This document shows positions 6,151 to 14,389 of a stretch of DNA of 28,391 nucleotides, one piece after another. The stretch is taken from the IMG/VR virus record IMGVR_UViG_3300025647_000202, positions 1 to 28,391 of that record; one strand, given 5' to 3'. The stretch is from a virus. The notes under the pieces are model-generated. The model did not search any database. It saw only the letters and a program-made list of their open reading frames with translations, and was not told where the DNA came from. How positions within the stretch are numbered: the first letter of the stretch is position 1; each line of letters begins with the position of its first letter. A program made the position numbers and the translations under genes.

Positions 6151-6944
6151 GCATTGCGAGGATGATGCAGATGGCGGCCGCTGGCGTGAGTGCTGGTGGA
6201 GTTGCGTTCAGCCCTGCCGACATTAACGACCTTCACTTATGGCTTGACGCCAGTGACGCTTCGACACTGTTTCAAGACACATCTAAGACGACCAGTGCGT
6301 CAGCAAACAACGACCCGATTGGTTGTTGGGCTGACAAGTCTGGCAATGGATTTGACCACGACCAAAGCACAAACGCTTACAGACCCTATCTCAACACGAG
6401 CCAAATGAACCTAAATAGCCTTAGTTTCAATGGGTCTCTAAACTCAAACTATGGGCAATGGCTAGAAAATTCTACCTGCACAGACAATATAACTTGGTTT
6501 GCCGCCTTCCACCTTACAAACTCAGGTGTTCTTGTTGGTCAGGGTGCTAGCATCAACGGTTATCTTCTTTTTCATTCGGGAACTAGTGGTCAATCTAATT
6601 ATATGGGAACAAATGCTGGCTATAGGAACGCCAACAGCAATATAACAATGAGCAGAAATGTGGACACAATTTGCTCTGGTGATATGGTTAATTTCATTCG
6701 TCGAAACGGAGTGCAAGCCCCTATGTGCGGCCCGTTTAATACTACCCCCAACCCGTTTGATTACAATGGTGGAGTGAGTGCAGATATTGGAACATATATT
6801 GGTCGTCGAGGACTGTCTCCAACTAACCACCAACCGTTTGATGGCTACATAGGTGAGGTTATTACATATGACAGACGACTATCATCAACCGAAATTGGTC
6901 AGGTTGAAAGTTACTTATCCAAAAAATGGAGTATCACAATATGA
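6147..6944 (+). CDS. Lectin-like (LamG / jelly-roll) fibre-locus protein
   Basis: The protein has 265 residues and overlaps the preceding gene by 4 bases (ATGA). After a short Ala/Gly-rich start, residues 25-265 show a concanavalin-type jelly-roll pattern. This includes LHLWLDASDASTLFQD near the start, WADKSGNGFDHDQ, SLSFNGS, ITWFAAFHL, and the closing FDGYIGEVITYDRRLSSTEI plus QVESYLSKKWSI, typical of LamG-like domains. Such domains usually bind sugars, so it may recognise host surface polysaccharide. Its second half is AT-richer than the flanking cassette genes, which hints at a separate origin. The fold is recognised by pattern; ligand and location are inferred. Confidence 0.7.
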   Translation: MSIARMMQMAAAGVSAGGVAFSPADINDLHLWLDASDASTLFQDTSKTTSASANNDPIGCWADKSGNGFDHDQSTNAYRPYLNTSQMNLNSLSFNGSLNSNYGQWLENSTCTDNITWFAAFHLTNSGVLVGQGASINGYLLFHSGTSGQSNYMGTNAGYRNANSNITMSRNVDTICSGDMVNFIRRNGVQAPMCGPFNTTPNPFDYNGGVSADIGTYIGRRGLSPTNHQPFDGYIGEVITYDRRLSSTEIGQVESYLSKKWSITI

Positions 6945-7369
6945 TTTATGTAAAAGTAGTTGATGGAGAGGCAAGTGATTTTCCTTACGATTTGCGCCAG
7001 TTACGCGCCGACAACCCGAACACATCTTTTCCGAAAGAAATAAGCACTGAGATGCTAGAGGGCTATGGTGTCTTTCCGGTGGTGGAAAATAGACCTGAGT
7101 GCGACCCGTATGTTCAGACGCTGTCTGCTGGCACACCTGTCTTGCGCGATGGTCAATGGCAGGTTGATTACACCGCCGCCAATATACCTGAAGCGGAAGC
7201 CGAGGAAGCCATTAGGAATACGCGCCACGAGATGCTCTATGCAACCGATTGGATGGCTTTGTCGGATGTCACTATGTCAGACGAGATGAAATCTTATCGT
7301 CAGGCACTTCGTGATATACCAGAACAAGAGGGCTTTCCGTATAGCGTGATCTGGCCCACCAAACCTTGA
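6941..7369 (+). CDS. Tail fibre assembly chaperone-like protein
   Basis: The protein has 142 residues from the ATG at 6941, which overlaps the previous stop (ATGA). An in-frame ATG 15 bases upstream is less likely. The C-terminal third, RHEMLYATDWMALSDVTMSD, then YRQALRDIPEQEGFP and a final WP, matches the phage tail assembly chaperone pattern (Pfam Phage_tail_APC type: R..L...DW....D......YRQ.LRDIP). The N-terminal half (FPYDLRQLRADNPNTSFPKE) is also typical of fibre assembly proteins. Such proteins help fold or attach the fibre encoded upstream, so it probably travels with the cassette as the partner of the fibre and lectin-like proteins. Confidence 0.75.
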   Translation: MIYVKVVDGEASDFPYDLRQLRADNPNTSFPKEISTEMLEGYGVFPVVENRPECDPYVQTLSAGTPVLRDGQWQVDYTAANIPEAEAEEAIRNTRHEMLYATDWMALSDVTMSDEMKSYRQALRDIPEQEGFPYSVIWPTKP

Positions 7370-7377
7370 GGTAAGCC

Positions 7378-7539
7378 ATGCTCGGTTTCTCCTCACTGGC
7401 GTCTGCGCCGCTTGCTGATGACGGGCTTGTCGCTGGGTTGGGTGCTGGCGCTATCAAGTACGTTGCCGCGACCTGCCAGCCAACACTACAAATCCGTTTA
7501 CTCCAGTGTGGCCACAGGAGCCATAACAGGTGGCTATAG
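7378..7539 (+). CDS. Small fibre-locus ORF with a probable broken 3' end
   Basis: A 53-residue frame begins MLGFSSLASAPLADDGLVAG, an N-terminus seen in small genes next to phage fibre genes, and has a GAGGT ribosome binding site (7368-7372) six bases upstream. After about residue 32 the sequence turns Cys/His/Arg-rich and loses protein character (CQPTLQIRLLQCGHRSHNRW). From 7476 another frame reads PANTTNPFTPVWPQEP and then stops at 7524-7526, which looks like a genuine C-terminus. So the gene looks like a GC-rich head joined out of frame to the tail of a backbone gene. It may be a recombination scar. It overlaps the next start by 10 bases. Confidence 0.5.
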   Translation: MLGFSSLASAPLADDGLVAGLGAGAIKYVAATCQPTLQIRLLQCGHRSHNRWL

Positions 7540-8450
7540 CATTTCAAACTAATGCGTTCCAAAAGAATGCGTTTCAAGCTGCTGACGACAAATCTGTAAC
7601 GATTACAGGTGGGTCTATTGAGCTTGCAGGAAATGCTGTATCTGTAGTCACACCTAATACAAGAAATATTTCTGTTGGTTCAGTAGAGTTAAATGGACAG
7701 CAACCTAGCGTACTAACACCTCGTCTAGTTAGTATTTCCAGTGGCTCTGTTGAGTTAGACGGCCAACAAGTATCTGTATCAACCCCTGTCCTTGTAACTA
7801 CTGTTGCTGGCTCATTAGAACTAGCTGGTAAACAACCAAGCGTTCTTACACCAAGACTGGTTACCTTAACTAACGGTAATATTGAGTTACTAGGACAGAC
7901 AGTTACTGTTTCTACACCTCGACTTGTTTCTGTAGTAAAAGGTAACATTGAGCTAGCAGGTCAAGCACCAGCCGTCAATCTTTCTGGTAATAAGAGAATA
8001 GACTTAAACTTTGGTGCTATTGAACTAAACGGTCAATTACCAAGTGCAGTAGCAACCACAGATGTCTATCTTTACCCAGCTAAAGCAGATATTGAGCTAA
8101 AAGGTAAAACGCCTACAGTACAAACTCCTGTAGACATTACAGTACAAAAGGGTTCTGTAGAGTTATCAGGAAATGCAATAACTGTAATTGCGCCTCTAGT
8201 TCCTTTAACTGGCTCTATTGAGCTTAAGGGTTATGAACCTTTTGTTGGCAAGGGTGCAACGGCATTTATTGTCTCTGGCTCTATCGAACTGTCTGGTAAC
8301 CAAGTAAGTGTTATACGTCAGACAAGTATCTACGAATTTGATGGAGCTAGCTGGAATAGAGGTGTTCTCTGGAAGTATAACGGAGTAACATGGGAAAAGG
8401 CTGAACTTAAACGATGGAATGGTTCAGCATGGATAGTAGCACAAGGATAA
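7530..8450 (+). CDS. Fibre-like protein of eleven ~22-residue repeats
   Basis: The protein has 306 residues and starts at GTG, with an AGGAG ribosome binding site at 7515-7519. After a Phe/Ala/Asn-rich start (AFQTNAFQKNAFQ), a motif like GSIELAGxxxSVxTPxLV recurs at residues 28, 50, 72, 94, 116, 138, 162, 186, 208, 228 and 250. The spacing is exactly 22 for the first six copies and 20-24 afterwards. The last 40 residues (YEFDGASWNRGVLWKYNGVTW, RWNGSAW) resemble small Trp/Asn-Gly binding motifs at fibre ends. The regular alternation of beta segments suggests an elongated beta solenoid. Codon use is that of the AT-rich backbone, unlike the genes before it. A tail-fibre or spike role is likely but not proven. 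Confidence 0.7.
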   Translation: MAIAFQTNAFQKNAFQAADDKSVTITGGSIELAGNAVSVVTPNTRNISVGSVELNGQQPSVLTPRLVSISSGSVELDGQQVSVSTPVLVTTVAGSLELAGKQPSVLTPRLVTLTNGNIELLGQTVTVSTPRLVSVVKGNIELAGQAPAVNLSGNKRIDLNFGAIELNGQLPSAVATTDVYLYPAKADIELKGKTPTVQTPVDITVQKGSVELSGNAITVIAPLVPLTGSIELKGYEPFVGKGATAFIVSGSIELSGNQVSVIRQTSIYEFDGASWNRGVLWKYNGVTWEKAELKRWNGSAWIVAQG

Positions 8451-8453
8451 CAT

Positions 8454-9992
8454 ATGTCTTCCAAGATAGACCAGATCAGAGAAGCAGCAGAAGCAGACTT
8501 AATCAACTTCATTAAATTAGTCCACCCACAAAGGGTACTAGGCTCTGTTCATGAAGAAGTAATTAGGTGGTGGACAAGAGAAGATGCTTCTAGTCATCAG
8601 CTACTACTGCTTCCTCGTGACCACGGTAAATCAGCTTTAGTTGCATATAGAGTAGCTTGGGAGTTGACAAAGAACCCACATTATCGTATACTATACATAA
8701 GTAGTACGGCTAATCTAGCAGAAAAGCAACTAGGTTTTATTAAACAGATTCTTACTTCAAAGATTTATCGTAAAGTCTGGCCAGAGATGGTTAACGAAGA
8801 AGAGTCCAAAAGAGAAAAGTGGACTAACAGTGAAATCTCAGTGGACCACCCACAACGTAAGGCAGAGGCTATTCGTGACCCTAGTATCTTTACAGCAGGT
8901 CTTACCACAACTATTACTGGCCTTCACTGTGACATCGCTGTACTGGATGACGTTGTAGTTAGAGAGAATGCCTACACAGAAGAAGGAAGAGAACGAGTAC
9001 GAAGCCAATACTCACTTCTTTCATCTATTGAGGGTAGTGATCCTAGAGAATGGGTCGTTGGAACAAGATACCATCCAAAAGACCTTTACAATGATCTACA
9101 GGCAATGCAAGTAGATGACTACAATAAGAACGGTGAGTTAGTTGGTTCTTATTCTTTGTACGAGACATTTGAACGACAAGTAGAAGATCAGGGTGATGGA
9201 ACCGGGGAGTTTCTTTGGCCCCGTCAACAACGATATGACGGTAAATGGTTTGGGTTTGACGCCTCTATTTTAGCTAAAAAGAGAGCACAGTATTTAGATA
9301 AGCTACAGTTTCGTGCTCAGTATTACAACAACCCAAACGATCCAGACAATGCTGCCATCAATCCTGAGTACTTCCAGTACTATGAGCCAAGGCTACTGAC
9401 TAGGCAGGGTGGTAAGTGGTTCTACGGTAACAAAAAGCTAAACGTATTTGCTGCTGTGGACTTTGCATTCTCACTACGTAAGAAGGCTGACTTTACTGCC
9501 ATTGTAATCGTAGGTATTGACTCAGACAACAACTACTATGTGTTAGACATAGAACGTTTCAAGACTGACAAGATCAGTGACTACTTCGACAAGATACTTC
9601 GTATGCACCAGAAGTGGGACTTTAGGAAGCTAAGAGCAGAAGTAACCAGTGCACAGAGTGTCATTGTTCGTGATCTAAAAGATAATTACATTCGTAGGCA
9701 TGGTCTTGCTTTGTCTATTGAGGACTTTAAGCCTAACCGTCATGCAGGATCAAAAGAAGAACGTATTGAAGCCATTCTTCAGCCAAGGTATCACAACAGG
9801 CAGATTTACCACTACATGGGTGGTAACTGTCAAATCCTAGAAGAAGAGCTAGTGCTTCAGAATCCACCTCATGATGACGTTAAGGATTGTCTGGCTTCTT
9901 GTATTGATAGTGCAGTAGCCCCAACAGCAATAAAGGCTTCTGTAGCATTCAGAAATAAACAGCCAGTATCTCGTTTTGGAGGATATGTCTAA
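8454..9992 (+). CDS. terL: Terminase large subunit (packaging ATPase/nuclease)
   Basis: The protein has 512 residues. It powers DNA translocation into the prohead and cuts the genome at the end of packaging. The ATPase domain carries a Walker A-type P-loop, PRDHGKS, at residues 54-60, and a Walker B motif, IAVLDD, at 161-166, with a later motif region at VVGTRYHPKD (201-210). The RNase H-like nuclease domain begins near residue 331 with AAVDFAFS (acidic D336), has E396 in RAEVTSAQS, and has the HDDVKD motif at 473-478. All expected acidic residues are present, so it appears intact. It follows the repeat fibre gene by 4 bases and is followed at once by the portal gene, its docking partner at the head vertex. 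Confidence 0.92.
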   Translation: MSSKIDQIREAAEADLINFIKLVHPQRVLGSVHEEVIRWWTREDASSHQLLLLPRDHGKSALVAYRVAWELTKNPHYRILYISSTANLAEKQLGFIKQILTSKIYRKVWPEMVNEEESKREKWTNSEISVDHPQRKAEAIRDPSIFTAGLTTTITGLHCDIAVLDDVVVRENAYTEEGRERVRSQYSLLSSIEGSDPREWVVGTRYHPKDLYNDLQAMQVDDYNKNGELVGSYSLYETFERQVEDQGDGTGEFLWPRQQRYDGKWFGFDASILAKKRAQYLDKLQFRAQYYNNPNDPDNAAINPEYFQYYEPRLLTRQGGKWFYGNKKLNVFAAVDFAFSLRKKADFTAIVIVGIDSDNNYYVLDIERFKTDKISDYFDKILRMHQKWDFRKLRAEVTSAQSVIVRDLKDNYIRRHGLALSIEDFKPNRHAGSKEERIEAILQPRYHNRQIYHYMGGNCQILEEELVLQNPPHDDVKDCLASCIDSAVAPTAIKASVAFRNKQPVSRFGGYV

Positions 9993-11798
9993 GTGGTAGG
10001 CAAAGTTTTAGACTTAAAAGACATTATCATTGAGGACCAACTAGGCACTCGTATTGCTGAACACTGGCATACGTGGAATAACTCACGCCAGAACTGGTTA
10101 AATGAAAAGAAGGAAGTCCGCGAATATGTGTATGCTACTGATACTCGTCGCACTACTAACGGGGCTTTACCTTGGAAAAATACGACCCACATACCCAAGT
10201 TATGTCAAATCCGTGATAACCTTTATGCAAACTATCTTGCATCAATGTTTCCTAAGCGTAAGTGGATGGTTTGGGAAGGTGAAACAGAAACTGACCAAGA
10301 CAAGGAAGAAGTAATCTCCAACTACATGCAGTGGGTTGTTTCTCACGGCTGGTTCAAGGAAGAAGTTGGTAAGTTAGTTCTGGACTACATTGACTATGGT
10401 ACGTGCATTGGCACTGTAGAGTGGGTTGATGAACGAGTAGAATTAGAGGACAAGACACAGGTAGGCTACGTAGGCCCAAAGATCAGGCGTATTAGTCCTA
10501 CTGACATTGTGTTTAATCCTGTGTCTCCTAGCTTTACGAAGACACCAAAGATTGTCCGTTCTCTTGTCACTATGGGTGAGATGAAGGACATTATCGAAGG
10601 GTTTTCTAATGATTCCGAAGCCTATGAACAGGCCAAGGAAATCTTTAAGTACATGCGTGAAATTCGTTCTGAGCAAGCAGAATACGTAGGAAACATAGAG
10701 GTTAAAGATGACTATTATAGTCTGGATGGCTTTGATTCTTATCGTCATTACCTTAGTAGCGACTATGTAGAACTCCTGACCTTCTATGGTGACATCTACG
10801 ACCACGAGACAGACACTCTGCTTAAAAACTATGTCATTACTGTAGTAGACCGTCACAAGGTTCTATACAAGAAGCCTAATCAGTCATTCTTTGGCTATGC
10901 TCCCTTTGCCAGTGCCGTATGGCGTGTACGACAGGACAACCTCTGGGGTATGGGTCCACTAGATAATCTTCTTGGTATGCAGTATCGTATTGACTCTGTA
11001 GAAAACCAGAAGGCTGACATGATTGACCTTACCACTGTTCCACCACTCAAGATCAAGGGCTATGTAGAAGACTTTGAGTGGGGTCCAATGGAAAAGATTT
11101 ATGTGGGTGACGAGGGTGACGTAGACATTCTACTTCCTAACTTCAATTCAGTAGCCCACAACGTAGAAATACAGACATACGAAAACCGAATGGAAGAAAT
11201 GGCTGGATCACCAAAGGAAGCTATGGGTTTCCGTACTCCCGGTGAGAAGACAGCATATGAAGTACAGCGTCTAGAGAATGCTGCTGCACGTATCTTCCAG
11301 AGCAAGATTGCACAGTTTGAGGAACAGGTAACAGAACCTCTGTTAAACTTTATGCTAGAGCTTGCCAAGCGTAACATGAACAAGACAGTCATTCGTGTAA
11401 TTGATGATGAGTTTAAAATTTCTGTATTCCAAGACTTGACTGCTAACGATATTACTGGTGCTGGACGTATCAAGCCTATTGCTGCACGACACTTTGCAGA
11501 GAAGGCAGAGTTTATCCAGAACATTAACAACTTCTATTCATCTGGCGTAGGTATGGACCCAGAAGTCCGTATTCACCTAAGCTCAGTGAAGCTGGCGGAT
11601 ATGATTAATAGTGTCCTAGATGCAGAGGATTATGAAATCTTTACGCCATACATTCGACTAACAGAACAAGCAGAAGCTCAGAAGCTACAGGGTGTGCAAC
11701 AAGAGGATGTCATGATGAATGCCATGACTCCTGCTGGTTTGACACCTGATGATGTGGAGCTAGCAGCAGAGGATTTTAATGTCGAAGAACAACCTTAA
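9993..11798 (+). CDS. Portal protein
   Basis: The protein has 601 residues starting at GTG, directly after the terminase stop, with GGAGG at 9978-9982 as ribosome binding site. The only nearby ATG, at 9985, is in another frame that stops after four codons. Portals form the 12-subunit ring through which DNA enters and leaves the head. Typical features are the N-terminal YATDTRRTTNGALPWKNTTH segment, DYIDYGTCIGTVEWV, RISPTDIVFNP, the central SAVWRVRQDNLWGMGPLDNL with GMQYRIDSVENQKADMIDLT, and EKTAYEVQRLENAAARIFQS with the long helices of the stem and crown. The C-terminus is acidic. Length and order next to the large terminase match podovirus portals. Confidence 0.9.
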   Translation: MVGKVLDLKDIIIEDQLGTRIAEHWHTWNNSRQNWLNEKKEVREYVYATDTRRTTNGALPWKNTTHIPKLCQIRDNLYANYLASMFPKRKWMVWEGETETDQDKEEVISNYMQWVVSHGWFKEEVGKLVLDYIDYGTCIGTVEWVDERVELEDKTQVGYVGPKIRRISPTDIVFNPVSPSFTKTPKIVRSLVTMGEMKDIIEGFSNDSEAYEQAKEIFKYMREIRSEQAEYVGNIEVKDDYYSLDGFDSYRHYLSSDYVELLTFYGDIYDHETDTLLKNYVITVVDRHKVLYKKPNQSFFGYAPFASAVWRVRQDNLWGMGPLDNLLGMQYRIDSVENQKADMIDLTTVPPLKIKGYVEDFEWGPMEKIYVGDEGDVDILLPNFNSVAHNVEIQTYENRMEEMAGSPKEAMGFRTPGEKTAYEVQRLENAAARIFQSKIAQFEEQVTEPLLNFMLELAKRNMNKTVIRVIDDEFKISVFQDLTANDITGAGRIKPIAARHFAEKAEFIQNINNFYSSGVGMDPEVRIHLSSVKLADMINSVLDAEDYEIFTPYIRLTEQAEAQKLQGVQQEDVMMNAMTPAGLTPDDVELAAEDFNVEEQP

Positions 11799-12042
11799 TC
11801 TACAGTGGTTCAAGGGTATTGATAAGTCCAAAAAGGACGATCTAGAAAAACTAATACGAAATAGCAGGATTGTACTTTCTAGGCTTAAGGACATTCTGGA
11901 CTCAGACATAAAAGAACTTAATGAATTTACAACGTCTGACTATGACTCTCCTTCATGGAGCCATAAGCAGGCACACAACAACGGAAAGCTGGAGTATGCA
12001 AGACAAGTGCGCTCACTGCTTTCATTCTTAGAAACGAGGTAA
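11779..12042 (+). CDS. Small helical protein between portal and scaffold, unknown
   Basis: The protein has 87 residues, begins MSKNNLNLQWFKGIDKSKKD and overlaps the end of the portal gene by 20 bases. It is predicted to be mostly helical with many charged residues (DDLEKLIRNSRIVLSRLKDI, then DIKELNEF) and an exposed C-terminal helix ending in RSLLSFLETR. No signal peptide or membrane helix. Small genes of this kind often lie between portal and scaffold genes in marine podoviruses. I do not recognise a function. A virion assembly role is suggested only by position. Confidence 0.65.
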   Translation: MSKNNLNLQWFKGIDKSKKDDLEKLIRNSRIVLSRLKDILDSDIKELNEFTTSDYDSPSWSHKQAHNNGKLEYARQVRSLLSFLETR

Positions 12043-12045
12043 TAC

Positions 12046-12792
12046 ATGACCGATGTATTCAACACTGATCCTTCTGAAGTGACCCAAACTCTAGAGGACA
12101 AGAACTATCTGGAAGAACTAGTAGGCGATAACAAGAAGTTCAAGGATGTACAGTCACTAGCCAAGGGTAAAGCCGAAGCTGATATGTATATCGAAACACT
12201 CACTCGTAAACTAGATGCTCTTTCGGAAGAAGTAAACAAGCGTAAGACTGCCGAAGAGATTGCCGACCAATTACGTTCTCAGATGGCAGACCGTTCTTCA
12301 AGTAGTCAAGAGACATACCAGTCTCGTGTCGAAAATGAAAACGATGGTCAAAACAAACTTAGCATGGCAGACATTGAAAAGCTAGTCGAAGAGAGGCTAA
12401 AGAAAGATAAAGAACTCTCCAAGGCACAGCAAAATGTCAACCAAGTAAACGAACGTCTAATCAAAGAGTATGGTGCTTCGGCTTCTAAAGTACTCCAAGA
12501 CAAGGCTCTAGAACTTGGTGTTTCTGTAGAGTACCTAAAACAACAGGCTTCAGTAAGCCCACAGGTGTTCTACAATCTGGTTGGTCTAAACAGTCAGAAA
12601 CAGATGCAGACTAACTTTGTTCCACCTCAGTCATCCATGAATACTGCGTCAAATGAACCAGTAGGGACTGTACGGAATAAGTCATACTACGACAAACTAT
12701 ATCGTGATAATCCGCATCTACGTAGTGACTCAAAGACTACCATTCAGGAACATCGTGATGCCGTGCGACTAGGTGAAAAATTCTATGAATAA
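12046..12792 (+). CDS. Capsid scaffolding protein
   Basis: The protein has 248 residues. It lies directly before the major capsid gene, the standard place for scaffolds that guide prohead assembly and then leave. The composition is acidic and rich in Glu, Lys and Gln. Residues 45-145 form a long coiled-coil-like region (LTRKLDALSEEVNKRKTAEE, then KLVEERLKKDKELSKAQQNV). The N-terminal FKDVQSLAKGKAEADMYIET segment is a recurrent scaffold motif in T7-like and related phages. The C-terminus (HRDAVRLGEKFYE) is a short charged helix that may contact the capsid protein. Ribosome binding site GAGG at 12036-12039. Confidence 0.82.
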   Translation: MTDVFNTDPSEVTQTLEDKNYLEELVGDNKKFKDVQSLAKGKAEADMYIETLTRKLDALSEEVNKRKTAEEIADQLRSQMADRSSSSQETYQSRVENENDGQNKLSMADIEKLVEERLKKDKELSKAQQNVNQVNERLIKEYGASASKVLQDKALELGVSVEYLKQQASVSPQVFYNLVGLNSQKQMQTNFVPPQSSMNTASNEPVGTVRNKSYYDKLYRDNPHLRSDSKTTIQEHRDAVRLGEKFYE

Positions 12793-12808
12793 TCGAAAGG
12801 AATAGATC

Positions 12809-13771
12809 ATGGCAGGATTTACAACCTCCAGCAATGACCATCTGATTCGCAGTAATCTATGGTCTGCTCGTCTAAAGGAAATTCTCGAAGACGAACTAAT
12901 GGGAACCCGTTACGTTGATATGATTACCGACTTCCCAGACGGTGACACCATCAACATCCCTTCAATCGGTCAGGCAGAAGTCAACGACTATGCTGAAGAT
13001 GCCTCCATTCAGTACAATGCAATGGATACTGGTAACTTCACCTTCTCAATCACTGACTACAAGTCAAGTGCAACCTACATCACTGAGAAGATGAAGCAGG
13101 ACTCCTTCTACATGGATCGTCTTGTTTCAGCCTTTGTGCCTAAGCAGTCACGCGCAATCATGAAGGCAATGGAAGTTGACATTCTAAAGCAGCCTACTCC
13201 TGCTGGTGTAGCTGGTCAGACTAACGCCAATGCCAACGTAATCAACGGTGCAGAACACCGCTGGGTTGGTTCAGGCACGAGTGAAGTTATTGCAGTAGCA
13301 GACTTTGCCAAGGCTCGTTATGCTCTACAGATGGCTAACGTACCGATGACTAACCTCGTTGCAGTTGTTCACCCTTCTGTTGAGTACGAACTTAGTACTC
13401 TATCCAACCTCGTCAGTGTCTCTAACAACCCACGCTGGGAAGGCATTGTTCGTGATGGTATCTCTACTGGGATGCAGTTCCTTGTGAATATCTATGGTTT
13501 CGACGTTTACACTTCTCAGAACCTACACGTTAACACTGCTTCTGAAACAATTGGTGGCGTAACTGCCGCTGCTGGTGTTAACAACCTCTTCTTCAGTGCT
13601 GCTCCAGATGTTCTACCAATCGTTGGTAACATTCGTCAGCAGCCCAAGGTTGACTCCGAGTTTAACAAGGATCGCCAGCGTGAAGAGTATGTCACGACTT
13701 GTCGCTATGGCTTCAAGTTCTTCCGTCCTGAGAATATGTGCGTTGTCGTAACTGACACCGACCAAGTTTAA
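12809..13771 (+). CDS. Major capsid protein
   Basis: The protein has 320 residues, with a strong AAAGGAA ribosome binding site at 12796-12802. It should form the icosahedral shell with the HK97 fold. The first 60 residues (SNLWSARLKEILEDELMGTR and then DGDTINIPSIGQ) are the N-arm and start of the E-loop; the ITDYKSSATYITEKMKQDSF helix region and the spine helix around RAIMKAMEVDILKQ follow. The segment VAVVHPSVEYELSTL lies in the A-domain, and the C-terminal REEYVTTCRYGFKFFRPENM closes the P-domain. There is no long pro-domain, which fits a phage with a separate scaffold. Codons here are more C-rich than in neighbouring genes, as expected for a highly expressed protein. Confidence 0.88.
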   Translation: MAGFTTSSNDHLIRSNLWSARLKEILEDELMGTRYVDMITDFPDGDTINIPSIGQAEVNDYAEDASIQYNAMDTGNFTFSITDYKSSATYITEKMKQDSFYMDRLVSAFVPKQSRAIMKAMEVDILKQPTPAGVAGQTNANANVINGAEHRWVGSGTSEVIAVADFAKARYALQMANVPMTNLVAVVHPSVEYELSTLSNLVSVSNNPRWEGIVRDGISTGMQFLVNIYGFDVYTSQNLHVNTASETIGGVTAAAGVNNLFFSAAPDVLPIVGNIRQQPKVDSEFNKDRQREEYVTTCRYGFKFFRPENMCVVVTDTDQV

Positions 13772-13788
13772 TATAGGAGGAATTTGAT

Positions 13789-14331
13789 ATGGCATGGACT
13801 AACAAAGATGGTCTGTACGTAAAGTATGGTCGTGAAGAGGCTGATGTAGCCAATGGTGGTCACTTTAATGTCGATGGTGCTACAAAGCTCCTTGAAGTTG
13901 ATGTTGATTACACTGATCTAGCTGCATCCTATGCCTTTATTGGCTCTGCTTCAGGTACTGGTGCTCGCGGCATTGTTGTACCAAAGGGTGCTATTGTTGA
14001 AAAGATGGAATTAGTAGTTACTGAGGCATTTACGGTTTCTGGTGGCACTGCTGACTCTGTTGTGTTTAGCTTTGGTCTTGGTAAGCGTGATGCTGCTGGT
14101 GCCATTGCTGCTGTAGACTACGATGAGTACACCACAACTTCATTTACTGGTGCACAGCTTTCTCTTGAGCAGGTTGGCAATGTTGTCACTGTTGATCCAG
14201 AGTCAACTGGTGCTGGTGATGGCTATGGTGTTGCTACTACTGAGAATGCTCTTCTTGTAGCTGCTAACACCACTCAGGCTACCAACGTACTAAATGGTGG
14301 TTCTCTTAAGCTACGGCTTTACTATCGCTAA
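13789..14331 (+). CDS. Capsid-associated structural protein (possible decoration)
   Basis: The protein has 180 residues, begins MAWTNKDGLYVKYGREEADV and has a near-perfect AGGAGG ribosome binding site at 13776-13781, which predicts strong expression like the capsid gene before it. It is a beta-rich, low-Lys, Gly/Ala/Thr-rich protein (GIVVPKGAIVEKMELVVTEA, then SVVFSFGLGKRDAAGAIAAV) ending LKLRLYYR. This is typical of virion proteins encoded right after the capsid gene in marine podoviruses. A head decoration or minor capsid role is the simplest guess, but no specific domain is recognised. A strong hairpin follows its stop. Confidence 0.65.
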   Translation: MAWTNKDGLYVKYGREEADVANGGHFNVDGATKLLEVDVDYTDLAASYAFIGSASGTGARGIVVPKGAIVEKMELVVTEAFTVSGGTADSVVFSFGLGKRDAAGAIAAVDYDEYTTTSFTGAQLSLEQVGNVVTVDPESTGAGDGYGVATTENALLVAANTTQATNVLNGGSLKLRLYYR

Positions 14332-14339
14332 CTAAAACT

Positions 14340-14369
14340 CTAGGGGAGAGCAATAGGGTTCTCCCCTAG
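14340..14369 (+). terminator. 10-bp perfect hairpin after the capsid genes
   Basis: CTAGGGGAGA (14340-14349) and TCTCCCCTAG (14360-14369) form a perfect 10-bp stem with a 10-base loop. The sequence after it (TACTTACATAAG) has no U-run, so this may be a partial terminator, an RNA-processing site or a stabiliser of the upstream capsid mRNA. It is the only clear intergenic hairpin in the rightward gene block. Confidence 0.6.
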
Positions 14370-14389
14370 TACTTACATAAGAGGATAAT

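Larger units (their letters stand above)
4393..7475. other. GC-rich mosaic segment in the fibre locus
   Basis: From about 4393 to 7475 the DNA is visibly richer in GC and uses codons such as GCC, CTG and GGC, while genes on both sides favour CTA, TCT and ACT. The left edge is inside the fibre gene where the attachment domain meets a widespread linker. The right edge falls in the small gene at 7378. Part of the lectin-like gene (6240-6940) is again AT-richer, so the cassette may be composite. This is the pattern expected when phages swap host-range genes. Edges are judged by eye. Confidence 0.6.
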
